Source: Daphnia carinata
Taxonomy: Eukaryota; Arthropoda; Branchiopoda; Diplostraca; Daphniidae
Direction: 5' to 3'
Length of the DNA stretch: 64,000 bases
NCBI RefSeq assembly: GCF_022539665.2
Contig: NC_081333.1
Span: 12,832,971 to 12,896,970 of the forward strand
The position numbers and the translations under genes were made by a program. Below are positions 47,933-60,015 of this stretch, piece after piece. Under the pieces are notes generated by a model that was given only the letters and a program-made list of their open reading frames with translations, searched no databases and was not told the DNA's origin. The first letter of the stretch is position 1. Each line of letters opens with the position of its first letter.

Positions 47933-49500
47933 ATGGACGAAGAAGTCACTACCTGTGAGTAGTATGGTTTTCTTTCAGCTCCATTAAAATCATTTAAAGT
48001 TAAACATGTTTAAAACCCACGCAGCATTCTGGATCTCATTTTTCGTCGAAGCTGGAATACCTCCTGCAGCTGCAGCAAATTATGCCATTATATTCACGGA
48101 AAACCGTATCCAAAAGCATATGCTTCTGGATTTGACCAAGGAATATCTTAAAGACATGGGAGTTACTGTCCTAGGAGATATCATCGCAATTCTCAAGCAT
48201 TCCAAACGTTACCATGAGAAAGTATTTGTTTACATACAAACACTATAGGTGAATGGGAGACTTATTAGTTTTGGATATATCCTTATCTTTAGGTTGCAAG
48301 AGAAAAGGTTCTTGCCATTGACAAAGAGACTTCAGTTATCAAAGGTATTTACAGTCATGTTCTCCACCCCCCTCCCCTTCTATGGCTGCATTAAAAGGTG
48401 TACTTGTCTTCATTCATATAGCAACAAAACATTTGAATGAAATGCTGCTCAAAGATGATGCACCAAAAACAAATATTGATGTAAAAAAAACAGGTAATTT
48501 CCTGCTGATTCCTTAGCCATATTCTTTGCTCATGAAGCCTGTGTTTGTCGTTACAGCTTCAGAGGTTAAAGTACTTCCTAGGCCTTCACCTCCTAAAAAA
48601 TTGAAGACTGCAAAAGCTGAGATTGAAAAGGGGGCAGAAGAGACTGAATGGATAGAAGATATGCCTGAGTTTGAGGAACTAAAAAGGAAAGTCATTCCTC
48701 CAAAATTGCAAACTAAAGTTGCTGCACCAGCTGTAAATGTAACTAAAACTGTAAAAAAGACTTCTGTTTTTGATCGACTTGGTGAGAGCAGTGTGACTAG
48801 CACCACCCCTGAAATTCAGGATCCTCCTTCCACTAGCAAGGTAAATAACCAAAATAGTCAAAGTTACTTACCTTTAATTGTCAAATCATGTACATGACTT
48901 AGTTTCAACAGAGTTCAGTTTTTCGACGACTGGGTGATATCGAAGGGAAGAAAGAGTCACCATTGGCAGCTAAGACGGTTGCCAGTACATCGACATTACC
49001 GATCAAGACGGTTAGAACAGTCGCGGCGAAATCTGTCGAGGTCCCAGGTAGTTGTCTCAGCCTTTCATTTCAGAAGAATCCTAATATAAGACAAGTTTTA
49101 TTTTATTAGATTCAGGCAAGTCTTTTTTGAGAATGGACATCGAAAGTACAGCTACCAAACAGAGTGCAAGGGAACGACTTGGACTTGACCGGCCCAGCAA
49201 TACAAAAATCACCATCGCTTCAAAAAATCTGTCGCCAAAAAATCCCATACGAACAATAATCTCTGCCAAGGTTTACAAAGCTTTTCAGGAGACAGTTTTC
49301 CTATGAAAAGTTCTATATATTTCCAATTGAAATAGGATGGGAGCCAGAAACGACTCGTCAAGCCCCCTCAAGAAGCCGCATCGTCAGTCCGACAAAAGCC
49401 AAGCGGAATAAAACAGCGTTTAGGATCTGTTGCAGTCGTCAACAGCAGCCCGTCAACGACATCAAGCGTCTTCAATCGGTTAGGCGTTAATAAGAAATAA
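47933..49500 (+). CDS. SAM-domain protein, C19orf47-like, with repeated RLG motifs
   Basis: Eight exons: 47933-47954, 48025-48221, 48293-48344, 48422-48493, 48557-48840, 48912-49047, 49110-49270 and 49336-49500, giving 362 residues. The N-terminal SAM-like domain ([42 protein letters not shown]) matches human C19orf47 very closely. The remainder is low-complexity and basic, with a repeated short motif: SVFDRLG, SVFRRLG, ARERLG, IKQRLG and SVFNRLG at the C-terminus. Human C19orf47 also has SVFDRLG-type motifs. The function of this family is not established; nuclear RNA-related work is only a guess. Its end is 219 bp from the convergent CLCC1 gene. Confidence 0.88.
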
Positions 49501-49719
49501 CATTTATTGTGATTTTACCTTTCTTCTTTTCATAAACAATTAAAATCATTGATAATACACTTACCATCTTTACACCTGAAAAAGCAGAAGATATGTCATG
49601 ACCCAGGATTACAAAGATAATTTTGTTGCCAATTAAAGAAAATCAAAGTCTTTAAAAAGAGACCACGACGACAATCACTAACTAAAAACATCCCTTTGTA
49701 CAATAATTGGAACCATAAC

Positions 49720-51708
49720 TTACAGTATATCTTTGGGAAGTTTATCTACTACTGTTGAAAAACTCACGACTTTAGAACTTTGTTGTATGTCTTGTAAGCA
49801 CTCCGGTAGTCGTTCATCACTCAGCACTTCTATGCTTGAGTCTAACTCACTTTCACTCCCGCTCTCGTCAAATGGTAGGCTACCCTCGAGCTCTTGGATG
49901 ACTTCTGGCGACAAAGAAACGGTGGAAAACTCTGCAGGATTTTTGACCGGATTCTGCACTCGTTCTTCGACAGCCAACTCACTTTCAGTCTCGCTGTTAT
50001 TAAAAGGTAGGCTACCCCCGAGCTTGTGGATGACTGCTGGCGGCAAAGAAACGGTGGAAGACTCTGCAGTATCTTCGACCGGATTCTGCACCCGTTCTTC
50101 GACAGCTTGAACTTGAGAGTGAGATTGTCTAGTTAAAATGGACCGTTCAATACGAAGATGTCGATCTACAGCGTCGCCAATCGCAGATGCATCCATTACG
50201 TCTTGGATAGCTCCTGACCGAGGAATGGACACCGGTTGCGATGGACGAATTTTAAACAATGGTAAATGGACTTCATATCGGAAGGTCATCACGAGAAGTA
50301 AAAACAATACAACGAGAACACACACGATCACGGGAATTTTTTGGAACACTGTTGCCGAATCTAGAAGTGGACAAAAGACAGATTACATGAATTGTGAGAT
50401 GGAATTTATGAATGCCAGTATGCGTACTAAGAACTCCGGTAAAAAAGCTTCCCATTTGGTTGCCGATATATCCTAAGGGATGAAGTATTCCGACTACAAG
50501 CATGTCCCAGAGAACTGTAAAAGGATTCACTTCAAAACTTGGATCGGTCAGCAATACCCTGTGATATTCTTCACAGGGATCCGGATAACCCCAATATGCC
50601 TCGAACCTTAGTTTGAGGCTTTCCAGTGTACCAATTTGTTCAGGATCACAAGAAGCAGGAATATCCTTGTTCTTCGACTTATCTGAGTATCGTTTTGATG
50701 AAGCCATCTATCGAGAAAGAATATTTATTCGATTAGAAAACTGAACTGCTATCTGAATTCAAATATGACACCTGATGCATGTAGTTCCAATTCCAGAACC
50801 AGCATATCATGAAAAATGGCAAAAACGATCGAGAAAGGATGTCAGAGTATGAATAGCCTTTGATAGTAAGCCAGAAAACAAACCAAAGGCTTGCAACAAA
50901 CATCATCACCATGCAATCCTAAAGAAATATTTTAATTGATAGCTGAATGAAAAGTAAATTTTTTAAAGTTGGTAATAGCCTACCTTGGGTTGAAGAAGGC
51001 GATTGTGGAATATCATTTCAACAAATGAAGGATTAGACTCACATTCTAACTCCTTGCTTGGAAGGAGAAGGTTGGTGAGAATTTCATCTAAATCAGCCAA
51101 ATGTTTCAGTTGGATTTCTTCTCCTTCCTTTGTTATCTCATTGAGGACAAATTGGGTTCTTGCATTGACAACTGCTAACAGTGGTATATAAAGAACATCA
51201 CCATCTTTAATATGTTTTTCCTAATAATTGTGTAACATCACAAAGATGAACTACATTGAAGGACTTAATTATCACCTACCTTTAACTGTAACACAGTGGT
51301 TAAAATTTTAACAAAACGACCAAGAAATGGTATGTCCAGAGCTGTGTTTTTTGGTTGGGATGAGCAGTTCACAGGCTTATCGTTTAGAAACGCTGGCATG
51401 GATTGAATCATTGACTTTTCAGAGAATTCCACCTGGTTTGGAGCGCCTACTTCCTCAATAATATTCCTGCTTTCATCTGTTTGACCGTGTGTTGGGCTTT
51501 GAGGTATGTTTTCATCGCGGGATGTTTTTAATAGCGCCTTTTCTTCCTGAATTTCTTTTCGATTATAATTTAACATGTCATGAGGATCAACATAATTAGA
51601 TCGATCGATGGATGTAAAGTCTGGGGCGAGATACAACTCCTCCTTTTCACTACACATTGTTAACAAAAATAAGGACGAAAATACAAGAACTAATCTTACA
51701 GCTTCCAT
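49720..51708 (-). CDS. Clcc1: CLCC1 (chloride channel CLIC-like 1), ER anion channel
   Basis: Five exons: 51280-51708, 50984-51220, 50772-50918, 50428-50707 and 49720-50360, in frame, 577 residues. The signal peptide (MEAVRLVLVFSSLFLLTMC) is followed by a luminal part, then membrane segments in exon 3 (CMVMMFVASLWFVFWL and FFMICWFWNWNY), the family block EAYWGYPDPCEEYHRVLLTDP and the PLGYIGNQMG region in exon 4, and a strong last membrane helix (VIVCVLVVLFLLLVMTF) in exon 5. CLCC1 forms an anion channel of the ER membrane. The acidic cytosolic tail contains a 44-residue tandem duplication. The stop codon overlaps a GTAAGT donor-like site, so further 3' exons are possible. Confidence 0.85.
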
Positions 51709-51897
51709 TTTTTTAGTTTAAAAAACTTTTTCTTTCCGTCTGCGAAGGCTTTGTACTTTGGCCAAGTCGTCATCTTGCGATAGATATGGTTACTAATTCT
51801 GTGGCCCGTTACATTGAGTTGTCTGCTGAAAAATATACTGAAAGGTTGTTCGGATTTCCCAAATATTTTCTTGGATAAAAATTTGGATCGTCAAACC
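51709..51897. promoter_or_regulatory. Bidirectional promoter of CLCC1 and SRP14
   Basis: Only 189 bp separate the two start codons, so both ER-related genes must share this control region. Confidence 0.7.
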
Positions 51898-52431
51898 ATG
51901 GTTGTTCTCGAAAACAGTGCGGTCAGTTACATAATTTTTTAAAAATAATTTCTGATTAATTTTTAAGTTTGTTGTACAACGATTATAGTTTCTCACGGCG
52001 CTCACTTTAATGTACCAAAAAGCCAGGTTGCAAGGATCAGTAAGGGTGACACTAAAACGATGTAATAATAAACATATCGATTTTATTATGTTTATTATTC
52101 GTGAAAACTTGATGCATTTTTTATCGTTTCAGATGATGGAAGAAAGAAACCGATACCCAGAGTTGAACAAAGCAACAAAGAAGAGCCAGAATACAGTTGC
52201 ATTTTCAGAGCAACTCTGGGAAGCAAGAAAATAAGCACAATAGTAGAAACTTTTTTCTAGAAACTTGTTAAAACTTATTAAACTTAACTTATTCACTCCT
52301 AGGTAACTGCAGGTCTTCTATCAGAATTTCAGACTAGTTTCAGCTCCACTATTCGATCCAACATGGATGGCCTGAAAAAGCAAAAGAAATCTAAGGGGAA
52401 ACGTAAATCTAAAGCTATGGCCACACAATAA
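51898..52431 (+). CDS. Srp14: Signal recognition particle subunit SRP14
   Basis: Four small exons (51898-51921, 51989-52061, 52133-52242, 52303-52431) join in frame to 111 residues. The protein starts MVVLENSA-FLTALTLMYQKARL, continues GSVRVTLKRYDGRKKPIPRV and FRATLGSKKISTI, and ends with a lysine-rich tail (LKKQKKSKGKRKSK). This matches SRP14 end to end. With SRP9 it binds the Alu domain of SRP RNA and slows elongation during ER targeting. Intron 1 uses a GTCAGT donor, less usual but valid. No single ORF reveals this gene, since every exon is short. It converges on TTC27 at 118 bp. Confidence 0.9.
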
Positions 52432-52549
52432 CCTATCATTCCCAGATCCAATCTATGGTGGAAAATAAACAAAAGCATTGTATAAAAATGTTTATTGGAA
52501 TTTATTCACATGCAAAGTCAACCTTTTTGCAACATGAATTGTTATTAGC

Positions 52550-55500
52550 TTAGACATTAGATAATTTATCCTGTAAATCTTTGTTAAGTTCTTCAAGGAC
52601 ATCAAGTGCCTCTTGTATCCCCTTTGGGATGTCAAACACATAGCAAAGCTTAACCTGGCTTATTGCAGACCTTAAACTGAGTTTTGCTGAACTAGCAAGC
52701 TGAAGGTTTTCTTTAGACAAATCTTTCCTTAACAAATTTAGACATCTATCAACATACTTTCTACATAAACTTAGAGTTAACGTACACGACATTATATCCT
52801 TTTCCCAATTTTTTTCCTGAATGGCACTCCGATAGGACTTCTGCATTAGCTGGGCAACCCGAAACATAGTCGTTATGTCCGTATCAGCATTATCAGCTAC
52901 AAGATCGGCGTATATTTCCCAAACTTGTGCATTGTTTGTCACTTGCGACGTGAATCGACCAAGCAGTTTTTGCACCGCTGGAGCAAGCCGTCCAACCGTT
53001 TGGCCGTAGTTGTCTTCTTTGTTTTCCAATACGGCTTGTAGTAGAATTTTTAACACCTGTACATCTACATGTTTTTCTTTCAGATCAAGGATGCGGTTGT
53101 ATGAACGGATGGCCTACAAAGTCAATCATCATGGGTATTACGCACCGTAAAAAAAAATAATGTGAAATACCTCTTCATATTCACAGCAGTCAATGGAGAC
53201 TACCATCAGGTTGTCCCAAATTTTCCAGTTATCGTAATTACATTTTACGGCTTCTTGCAGAGCTTTCCAAGCTCGGGTTTTCTGTCCTAGTTTGGTGTAG
53301 CATTTTGCCACATTATTCCACGCCTCAAAAGACTAAGAAAGAAAACAAATAAAAGACGATTTGTTTCAATCGATAAATTCGGTTGACATACCTCTGAGTT
53401 TAGCATACAATAGCGACGGTACGCAGAAGCCGCAATTTCCCAGTCCTCAATTTCCATTGCGGAGAAGGCTAGGCGTATCCAAACACTTTCTTGCAATGAG
53501 TTGAGTTTAAGGGATTCTTGAAAGTGCGGAATAGATTCCCGAAGCTATTTAAATAATCAGCAAAAGATAACGCACACGTATTTAAAAGTATTAAATAAAA
53601 TTAAAAAAAAAAAAATAATCATTAATAAACTTAAAAGTAAAAAACCTGTTTTTTGTTATAAAAGTAGTAGGCCCAATCTCGCTGAGCACGAGCACTTTTA
53701 TGCTGGGATAACTCCCAGGCTTTCTCGTAACAAGAGACATCATCGGTACAATTGCCAAGTAGGCACCATAGTTTGGGTGTTTCGCCTTTCGCTAATTCTT
53801 GCCGCACTATTTCTTCAGCCTAAATTTTAGAAACACACCTACGATTATGAAAGCGCAATTCCAGCGTAAATAATAGTCTAGACTTACCCTGTGCTTCTTG
53901 TCCAGTTGTTGGTAACAAGTAATTACACCCTCCCATTTATGTAATCGAATATATATGTCCAATGCACTACTGACAGCCCCAAGACTTTGGAGCACTTCAG
54001 CCAGTACACTCTGGAGTTCAAATTCAAGTGGCATCCGCGAAACATAAAAGTACTCAATTCGACGGTTTGCATATTGGCTATCTTTTGATAGAGAATCGGC
54101 TAGTTCTTGCAACTGCGACAAAGCGCGTTCGACCGAGCGGCGATGCGTCGCATCCAATTTTGACCGCATCGTCAAAGAGCTGACATGAAAACTCCAGATT
54201 TTCGGGTGGCTTAAAATGCACTGTCAAGTAATCATCAATCTGTTACTGTTTCAGAAAAATAAGCCATTAATCTTACGTTCAGTAGCGGTGACAGTTCCTC
54301 CCAAAGCAGTTCGTCTTTAGGACAAAATTTTTCTTTTTCTGTTCTAAAACCAAATACAGAAGAGATTTAAAATTGAAAACGTTTGTGAAAAGTTTAAGCA
54401 ACTTACGCATGAGCAATCAAAAGAGCCTGGTACAGAGGAGGCAAATCAGGAAGAATATTGTCATCTTTATTAATAAAGGCAATTTGGTTTAAACGGGTAT
54501 CATCATCCAATTTGATATCTTTCGGTAGATCACTAGCAATTTCTCGTTCTTTATCTACCAGCGCATCATCAATGTCACAATGAACTTTAATCGTGAGTTG
54601 AGGCAGCGCGATTTGTTGATGCTGAGTCCTCTTTCCCATCGCCCCTAATTAGAGAAATATGTTCAGTATTCGAGATTCTAATGGATGCCATTAACTATAC
54701 CTGTCCATTCACATCTGAAGTTAACAATGTGATACGCTTTTTCAAAGTGAATCTTGGTTTTCTGCACCTCACCATACAATAAATGTGTGTAGCCCACTTC
54801 TAGGTGCAGCAAGGAGCTAAAATGCAGGTCAGCTTCAACATGCTTTTCAAGTTTATCAATTTCACTAACAATATCTAGAAAAGCTGAATGAAGTAATTGG
54901 GATGATTCTTCTAGGACTCGTTGGTGAACAAATATATACCTAATAAGCCACCAACCAAAGAACTTCCAGAAATGAATGTAAATTAGTGTTTCTTTTAGCT
55001 TTACATGATATAAATGCACACCTTAAAGTGGGTGAACCGCTCCTTTAAGTCATATAAGATTGTTTTGGCAACAAGCAGCAGTTGTAGGTCTTTCGTAGTT
55101 GGGAGGAGGCTTTCGGCATCAAGAATGAGACCTTGTTTTGACACATCATCTGACCCACTATCTACTGGCATACCAAACTGATTGAAACCAAGCCAGTTGC
55201 TCTGGATAAAGCGATGCAAGGCGGAAAGTCCAATACAAAACACCTGAAAACAACTAGTCAATAGTAAAATTATTGCTAGGAATTTTATTCGCATAGGCTT
55301 CCAAAATTTACCTGCTCTCATCATTTGAATTGTTGTCAAGAAAATTTTGAACTTCTTGCTTGATGGAAGATTGTTGTACACCAGTTTCAAAAATATTGAT
55401 TGGACTAAGCTTCAAAATTTCTTCAAAGCTTCCTTCTTTAAACAATGTTACCAGTTTTTTCAGATCTAAAAATGTTTACAGTTGTTACAACGCTTTTTGA

Positions 55501-55622
55501 TGGAATTCTTATGTCTGACTAATACCATCACACAAATGAGTCAAATCTTTTGATCTGGGCAGTGTATTCAGTAGAGATAATTCCACAGCAGGAGTTATTT
55601 GGTTAGAAAATAACTCAGACAT
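52550..55622 (-). CDS. Ttc27: TTC27, tetratricopeptide repeat protein
   Basis: Eleven exons: 55526-55622, 55312-55465, 55020-55253, 54701-54939, 54407-54644, 54277-54343, 53888-54220, 53646-53819, 53392-53544, 53171-53332 and 52550-53113; the sum is 805 codons, 804 residues. The start is [13 protein letters not shown]. Family-typical blocks are [41 protein letters not shown]-type linker, the TPR run ([60 protein letters not shown]) and the C-terminal helical part. TTC27 proteins are essential TPR proteins related to yeast Emw1. One junction (donor after 55020) uses a less common GTGCAT site chosen to keep frame. It is transcribed toward SRP14. Confidence 0.88.
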
Positions 55623-55869
55623 CTTTTTTCTCGAAGGCTTTTAGGCAATCCAGAATTACAGTGTAAGAAATTGTTCCAACCACAGTCCTTCCTTTGAATA
55701 AGCACGTGGAAGACTCCTGTGCAGACGACGTAAATCGGTAATTCAAACTGGGGGCCTGGGGTTCCTCGGGTCTCTACTCTATAAAGAAACAAGAAAGATA
55801 TTTAATATGTCCATCACGTTGTGCATTTGCTGTGAGCACGTTGCTAAACGCAAAAAAAAATTAAAATGT

Positions 55870-55935
55870 TATAACATCTAAGTTTCGAACCCGTGAAATC
55901 AGTTTTATAGCCGCGTACTATGCCACAGCGCCATA
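55870..55935 (-). other. tRNA-like sequence, possible SINE head
   Basis: The reverse complement shows an A-box-like tggcatagtacg and a B-box-like cgggttcgaa with suitable spacing. No acceptor stem is formed. Confidence 0.4.
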
Positions 55936-56007
55936 CTTCTTTTACTCACCCTCTGTACATAGGCTGCCTATACCAATGGATGACATCCAAAGCTAAATTT
56001 GGTTGGG

Positions 56008-56290
56008 ATGTGCGGTCCTGGCACAGTGGTTACCACCCACGCTTTGTATTTTGTCGGTCCCGGGTTTGATTCCCGCCACCTCCAATTTCAAGCCCTCCCT
56101 CCCTCCATGCTCTCCTCCCACCACCCTCCGCTCCCACCCACTTCATCGTTCAAGATTCGTCTCAACGGATTCTTCATCTCATCGGATTACGCAAGTTTCT
56201 ACATCACCATCGCTTCAAATAAAAATTCCAGAAAGAAGACGAAGAAAAACGAAGAGCCATGCCTACACCTAAAAAAACACACACACACAC
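56008..56290 (+). mobile_element. tRNA-derived SINE-like insertion
   Basis: A tRNA-like head (A box tggcacagtgg, B box gggtttgattccc, 56012-56078) is followed by a C-rich body and an A-rich tail (gaaaaac, aaaaaacacacac). This is the usual layout of a Pol III SINE. Target-site duplications were not identified. Confidence 0.55.
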
Positions 56291-57124
56291 TTGACACGTT
56301 TACAGACGTTTCACATCGATCTGTAGTACCGTTCGCTACACGTTGAAGATCGACCCACAAACTGAAGGTAGAGAAGAGGTAATCGTAGCTTGTAGGTTGT
56401 TCGTAAGTTCTCCCCATGGCCTGAAAGACGGTTCATGGATGCAGGCAGCTTATCATCGAGCTATGTGACCCTCTTCGATACCCGTAAGTTTTTGTTGGTT
56501 CTAACGCCAATAGGGCTTATAAAAAATCAAGCTATCAAATGTTGTTTATTGCAGTCAATTTAAGCGGATTATAGAAGAGTAGTATCAACTATCAATGTAT
56601 GACAAAATACAGTTTTTTCAACAAATAAAGGCATGGATCGGCAATAAATTTCGTTGTAGCCAACCTTAATAAATTCTGCATAGGGAGAAAAAAACAAATG
56701 AGGGGAGCTAAAAGAAAAAAAGGGGAGAAACGATGCTCATTACAGAGACATTCGAGACTAGTGGAGCAACGGGAATGCAAAGGGTCCTGTGGGAGGGCAA
56801 AAAGATACCACGCGTGAATCAAACAACCCAATTAGTTTACAAAACTAAACTTACGAGTAATAGGAAGAATTTAAAAAAGCGATTCCCGCAATTGTTAAGG
56901 CTTTTAAGACAAATCGATTTGCATAGGTCAATCAATGGCGATTGAATGAGCTTTAAGAAGTTTTTTTTAGTATGTGACATACTACAATTGTTTATCGGCT
57001 GTTAAAAATAAATATAGGGGCAAAGGGCATACAAATGTAAATTTCACATCATTTTAAGATGATACCCAGTTTTATCCCCTAATAAAGTAACTTATTAAGG
57101 TTATTTTTACCTATGAGGAAAATA
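56291..57124. other. Spacer downstream of kayak, no gene seen
   Basis: It probably holds the 3' UTR of kayak at its right end. Short ORFs have no support. Confidence 0.4.
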
Positions 57125-58643
57125 TCAAAGTGAAACCAGCTTGCGGTTCACAGCTTCAGGACTGGACAAGTCAACAGGCAGGGTGGTTCCATTGCCTCCT
57201 GTGTTGCTACGCTGCTGCTGTGTGCCACATGATGGGCTAGGCACGACGGGAGTAAGCCCTGTTCCACCCTCCATCAGCGAATCAAAGTTGAATCCCGGAA
57301 TACCCGATGAAGGTGTTGTTATGGCGATTCCGGCGATTTCATGCCAGTTATTATTGGAGGACCGTGGTGGAGCATTTGCGAAAGGTGAAGCAACAGGCAA
57401 CGATGTAGGACGAGGACGAGGAGCTATCGTCGGTCGCGTGAACTCGATCAATCCATCTGATGAAGAGTCGTCGCTTTCTTGACGTTCCTCTTTAATGGGC
57501 TGTTGTTGTGTATGCAAATGCTGCTGCTGCTGCTGCTGTTGTTGCTGGCCATTTGGTATAGGCATCAAATTAGGCATGGCGGGAAGAACAGGTGCCTTGT
57601 TGTTCGGGACGTAATGGGACGTCTTCCGCATCATCTTGCACTGAGGTCGGTGAGAATCCAATAACTGTTCCAGCTCTTCTTTGTGTTTTTGCAACTGGCG
57701 GATTTCGTTCTGCAAGTTTTGCTTCTTTTCTTCCCACAGATCAGTTTCCTAGTAGCGTGAGAAATAAAAACGTTTCAAACTTTTTCGCGAGCATAATAAA
57801 ACTGACAATCAAATTACTTGTTGGAGAGCCATGGTATGATCAAGACGTCTCTTGCGGCAACGGGCAGCGGCTTGTTTGTTTCGTTCGCGACGCATCAACC
57901 TCTTGCCAGAGTCCTCACCAGGCTAAAAAACATGAAACGTATTTTTGAGATCTTGATTCAATTAAGGCAAACCACTAACACGAATACTACCTCTTCCCTG
58001 TCGCGATCCTCTTTACGCCGGCCACCACCACGGCGTGCGGTACCGGAAGTGAGACTCATCGTGGTACTGCTATAGCCACTGTTGCTACTACTGCTGTTAC
58101 TGCCTACACTCATCCGTCTTGTTGTATTTCTCGGTGGAGGAGGTGAATCGCCATTGCTTTGCTGTGAAACAGAGGCACCTAGCCACTGTGGTTTCACATC
58201 TATAAACATATATTTTGTTGTAACTTAGATTTTTATTTTCCTGTTAACATCAATAATACCTTGCTCAGTCGATGTTGTAACAGTTACAGTATAATTTGGA
58301 ACTGATGTAGTAAATGAATTTGAAGGTACCATTGGTGGTACAAAACCAGCTTCTCTATCATGAGACATCTGGTTCGCCGCCAAATCCAAAAATGTTTGTT
58401 CAATATTTCTAAGTGTAGTAGGGGTTAACGTGGGTGTTGTTCTAGTGGGCACACCAGTAAGTCCATCTAATAAGGACAGCTAAAACCAAAAGAAAAAAAA
58501 TTGGTTATCAAACACAACAGATTACGAAATCAGACACTTACAGTTGTAGGTGTCATTGCGTCAACAGAATTTGCCATTGTAGAGAGGATATCAGCCACCG
58601 TTAGGCGAGTGGCATCATGGTTTTCAGGAGGTGCTGAATACAT
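57125..58643 (-). CDS. kay: Kayak, Fos-family bZIP transcription factor (AP-1 subunit)
   Basis: Five exons: 58542-58643, 58260-58479, 57991-58199, 57818-57922 and 57125-57748, in frame, 419 residues. The basic region GKRLMRRERNKQAAARCRKR in exon 4 is the Fos signature, followed across the exon border by the zipper (ETDLWEEKKQNLQNEIRQLQ, then ELEQLLDSHRP). The RNKQAAARCR core contacts TGA-half sites as a heterodimer with Jun. The C-terminal exon carries a polyglutamine stretch, a Pro/Ser-rich activation part and TTLPVDLSSPEA. A splice acceptor lies just upstream of the first Met, so an upstream exon, and alternative N-termini as in Drosophila kay, are likely. One zipper leucine is replaced by Trp. 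Confidence 0.9.
57515..57547 (-). repeat. CAG/CAA repeat coding polyglutamine in kayak
   Basis: About nine consecutive Gln codons (plus strand ctgctgctgctgctg), a likely length-variable microsatellite. Confidence 0.9.
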
Positions 58644-60015
58644 TGCTTTCTGAAAAATGTACAGATATAAGATTAATTAGATTATTGAGGACTTGTGAAT
58701 TAACTTGAAATCTAAGAAATATGACGCAGATGTTAGTGACGCTTAACCATGGTTATTCCGATAAGACAATTCAAGGCCACAATCATACGTTTGGTGGCAG
58801 CCATGAATCTCAACGTTTATGGAAAATAGGGCCTTACAAACTTACTTATTCGGCCTAGTAGATGAAATCCCTGAACGTAAAACTAGTTTAAACGGCTGCA
58901 GAACACTAGGTTTGTAATACACACAACAAACTTTACTACAACACAAGAGGGTGACTCATAATTCCGTACGATTGGGGGAAGCCTTTATACGTTCCATTAT
59001 TTTCCGACTATACTATCCACCAAGAATATACAGAAGCGGCATCCACAATTTAGTGCTACAGGCTGCCAAGCCAACTCATAAGCGATTTCGTTTTTTATCT
59101 AGCTCATATAATAGCCGCTGCACTTTATGCCAAGGAAATAGTTTTCAATTTCCAACCTCTTTTTCCTCTTACTATGTTTGGCGATGATCTCATCGGGCTG
59201 AGACGTCACGTGACTAGCGAGACTCGTGACGTCAGAGGAAAAAACCTAGCTCTCTCCTCTCGGTGAAAATTCTTGAAATGTTTGTGGCGGGAAAAGGGAC
59301 ATGCATCAGAAATCTAACTAAAATAAATACAATTTTTTTATGTTGAATTTTGAAAGTGTCTAATACATCTTGTACAAAATATTTCTCAATAAAAGGGCCT
59401 TAATGACGCAGATAAATGTGTACAGATTTTTAATACGCAGTAATTTGAGTAGTAACTAAACGCTTTGAAAAGAAAGGTGTGCTGCATATCGAAAGATAGA
59501 ATGTTAGCTTTATCATTGATAAGACTTTTTTTTCTAGACAAAAGTATCGTTTACGCCTATCTCCTGAAAACCAAAAATGCCACTTTATATGTACTGTACG
59601 AAGCTAGTGTTGAAACTCATGATCTAAGAAGCGTTTTTCACGTGGTTTTACTTCTCTATAATGCTAATTAAAAAACGTCTGGGTTCAAGCAGAATCTTAC
59701 GTGTTAAGCGTAAAAATAAACTAGTTTTCAGGTACCATTGATTATAATAACGTAGTTATAATCTCATATATTTTTGTTCATTTGTGACAATAAAATTTGC
59801 TGGTAAAATTATGCAAATGCTTAGAAATAGAAAATTTCAAACATTTTGGCAATATCATTTTGTCAAATCTGGCACTGCTGCAACATCATGTTTGTTAACT
59901 ATGTTTGGCTAATACTTTAGTTGCGGGTTTGTTGTTTTCGAGTACGCTAACGTTCAACGTGTTGTTACCTGTTTTGTTTCTTTAGCTATTCGATTTCCTG
60001 CTTTAACTTGGTCGA
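58644..60015. promoter_or_regulatory. Divergent control region of kayak and PAF1
   Basis: It contains a cluster of bZIP/bHLH-type sites: the perfect palindrome gtcacgtgac (59205-59214, E-box CACGTG) overlapping a gacgtca half, and a full CRE tgacgtca at 59227-59234. No other gene is recognised. Confidence 0.55.
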
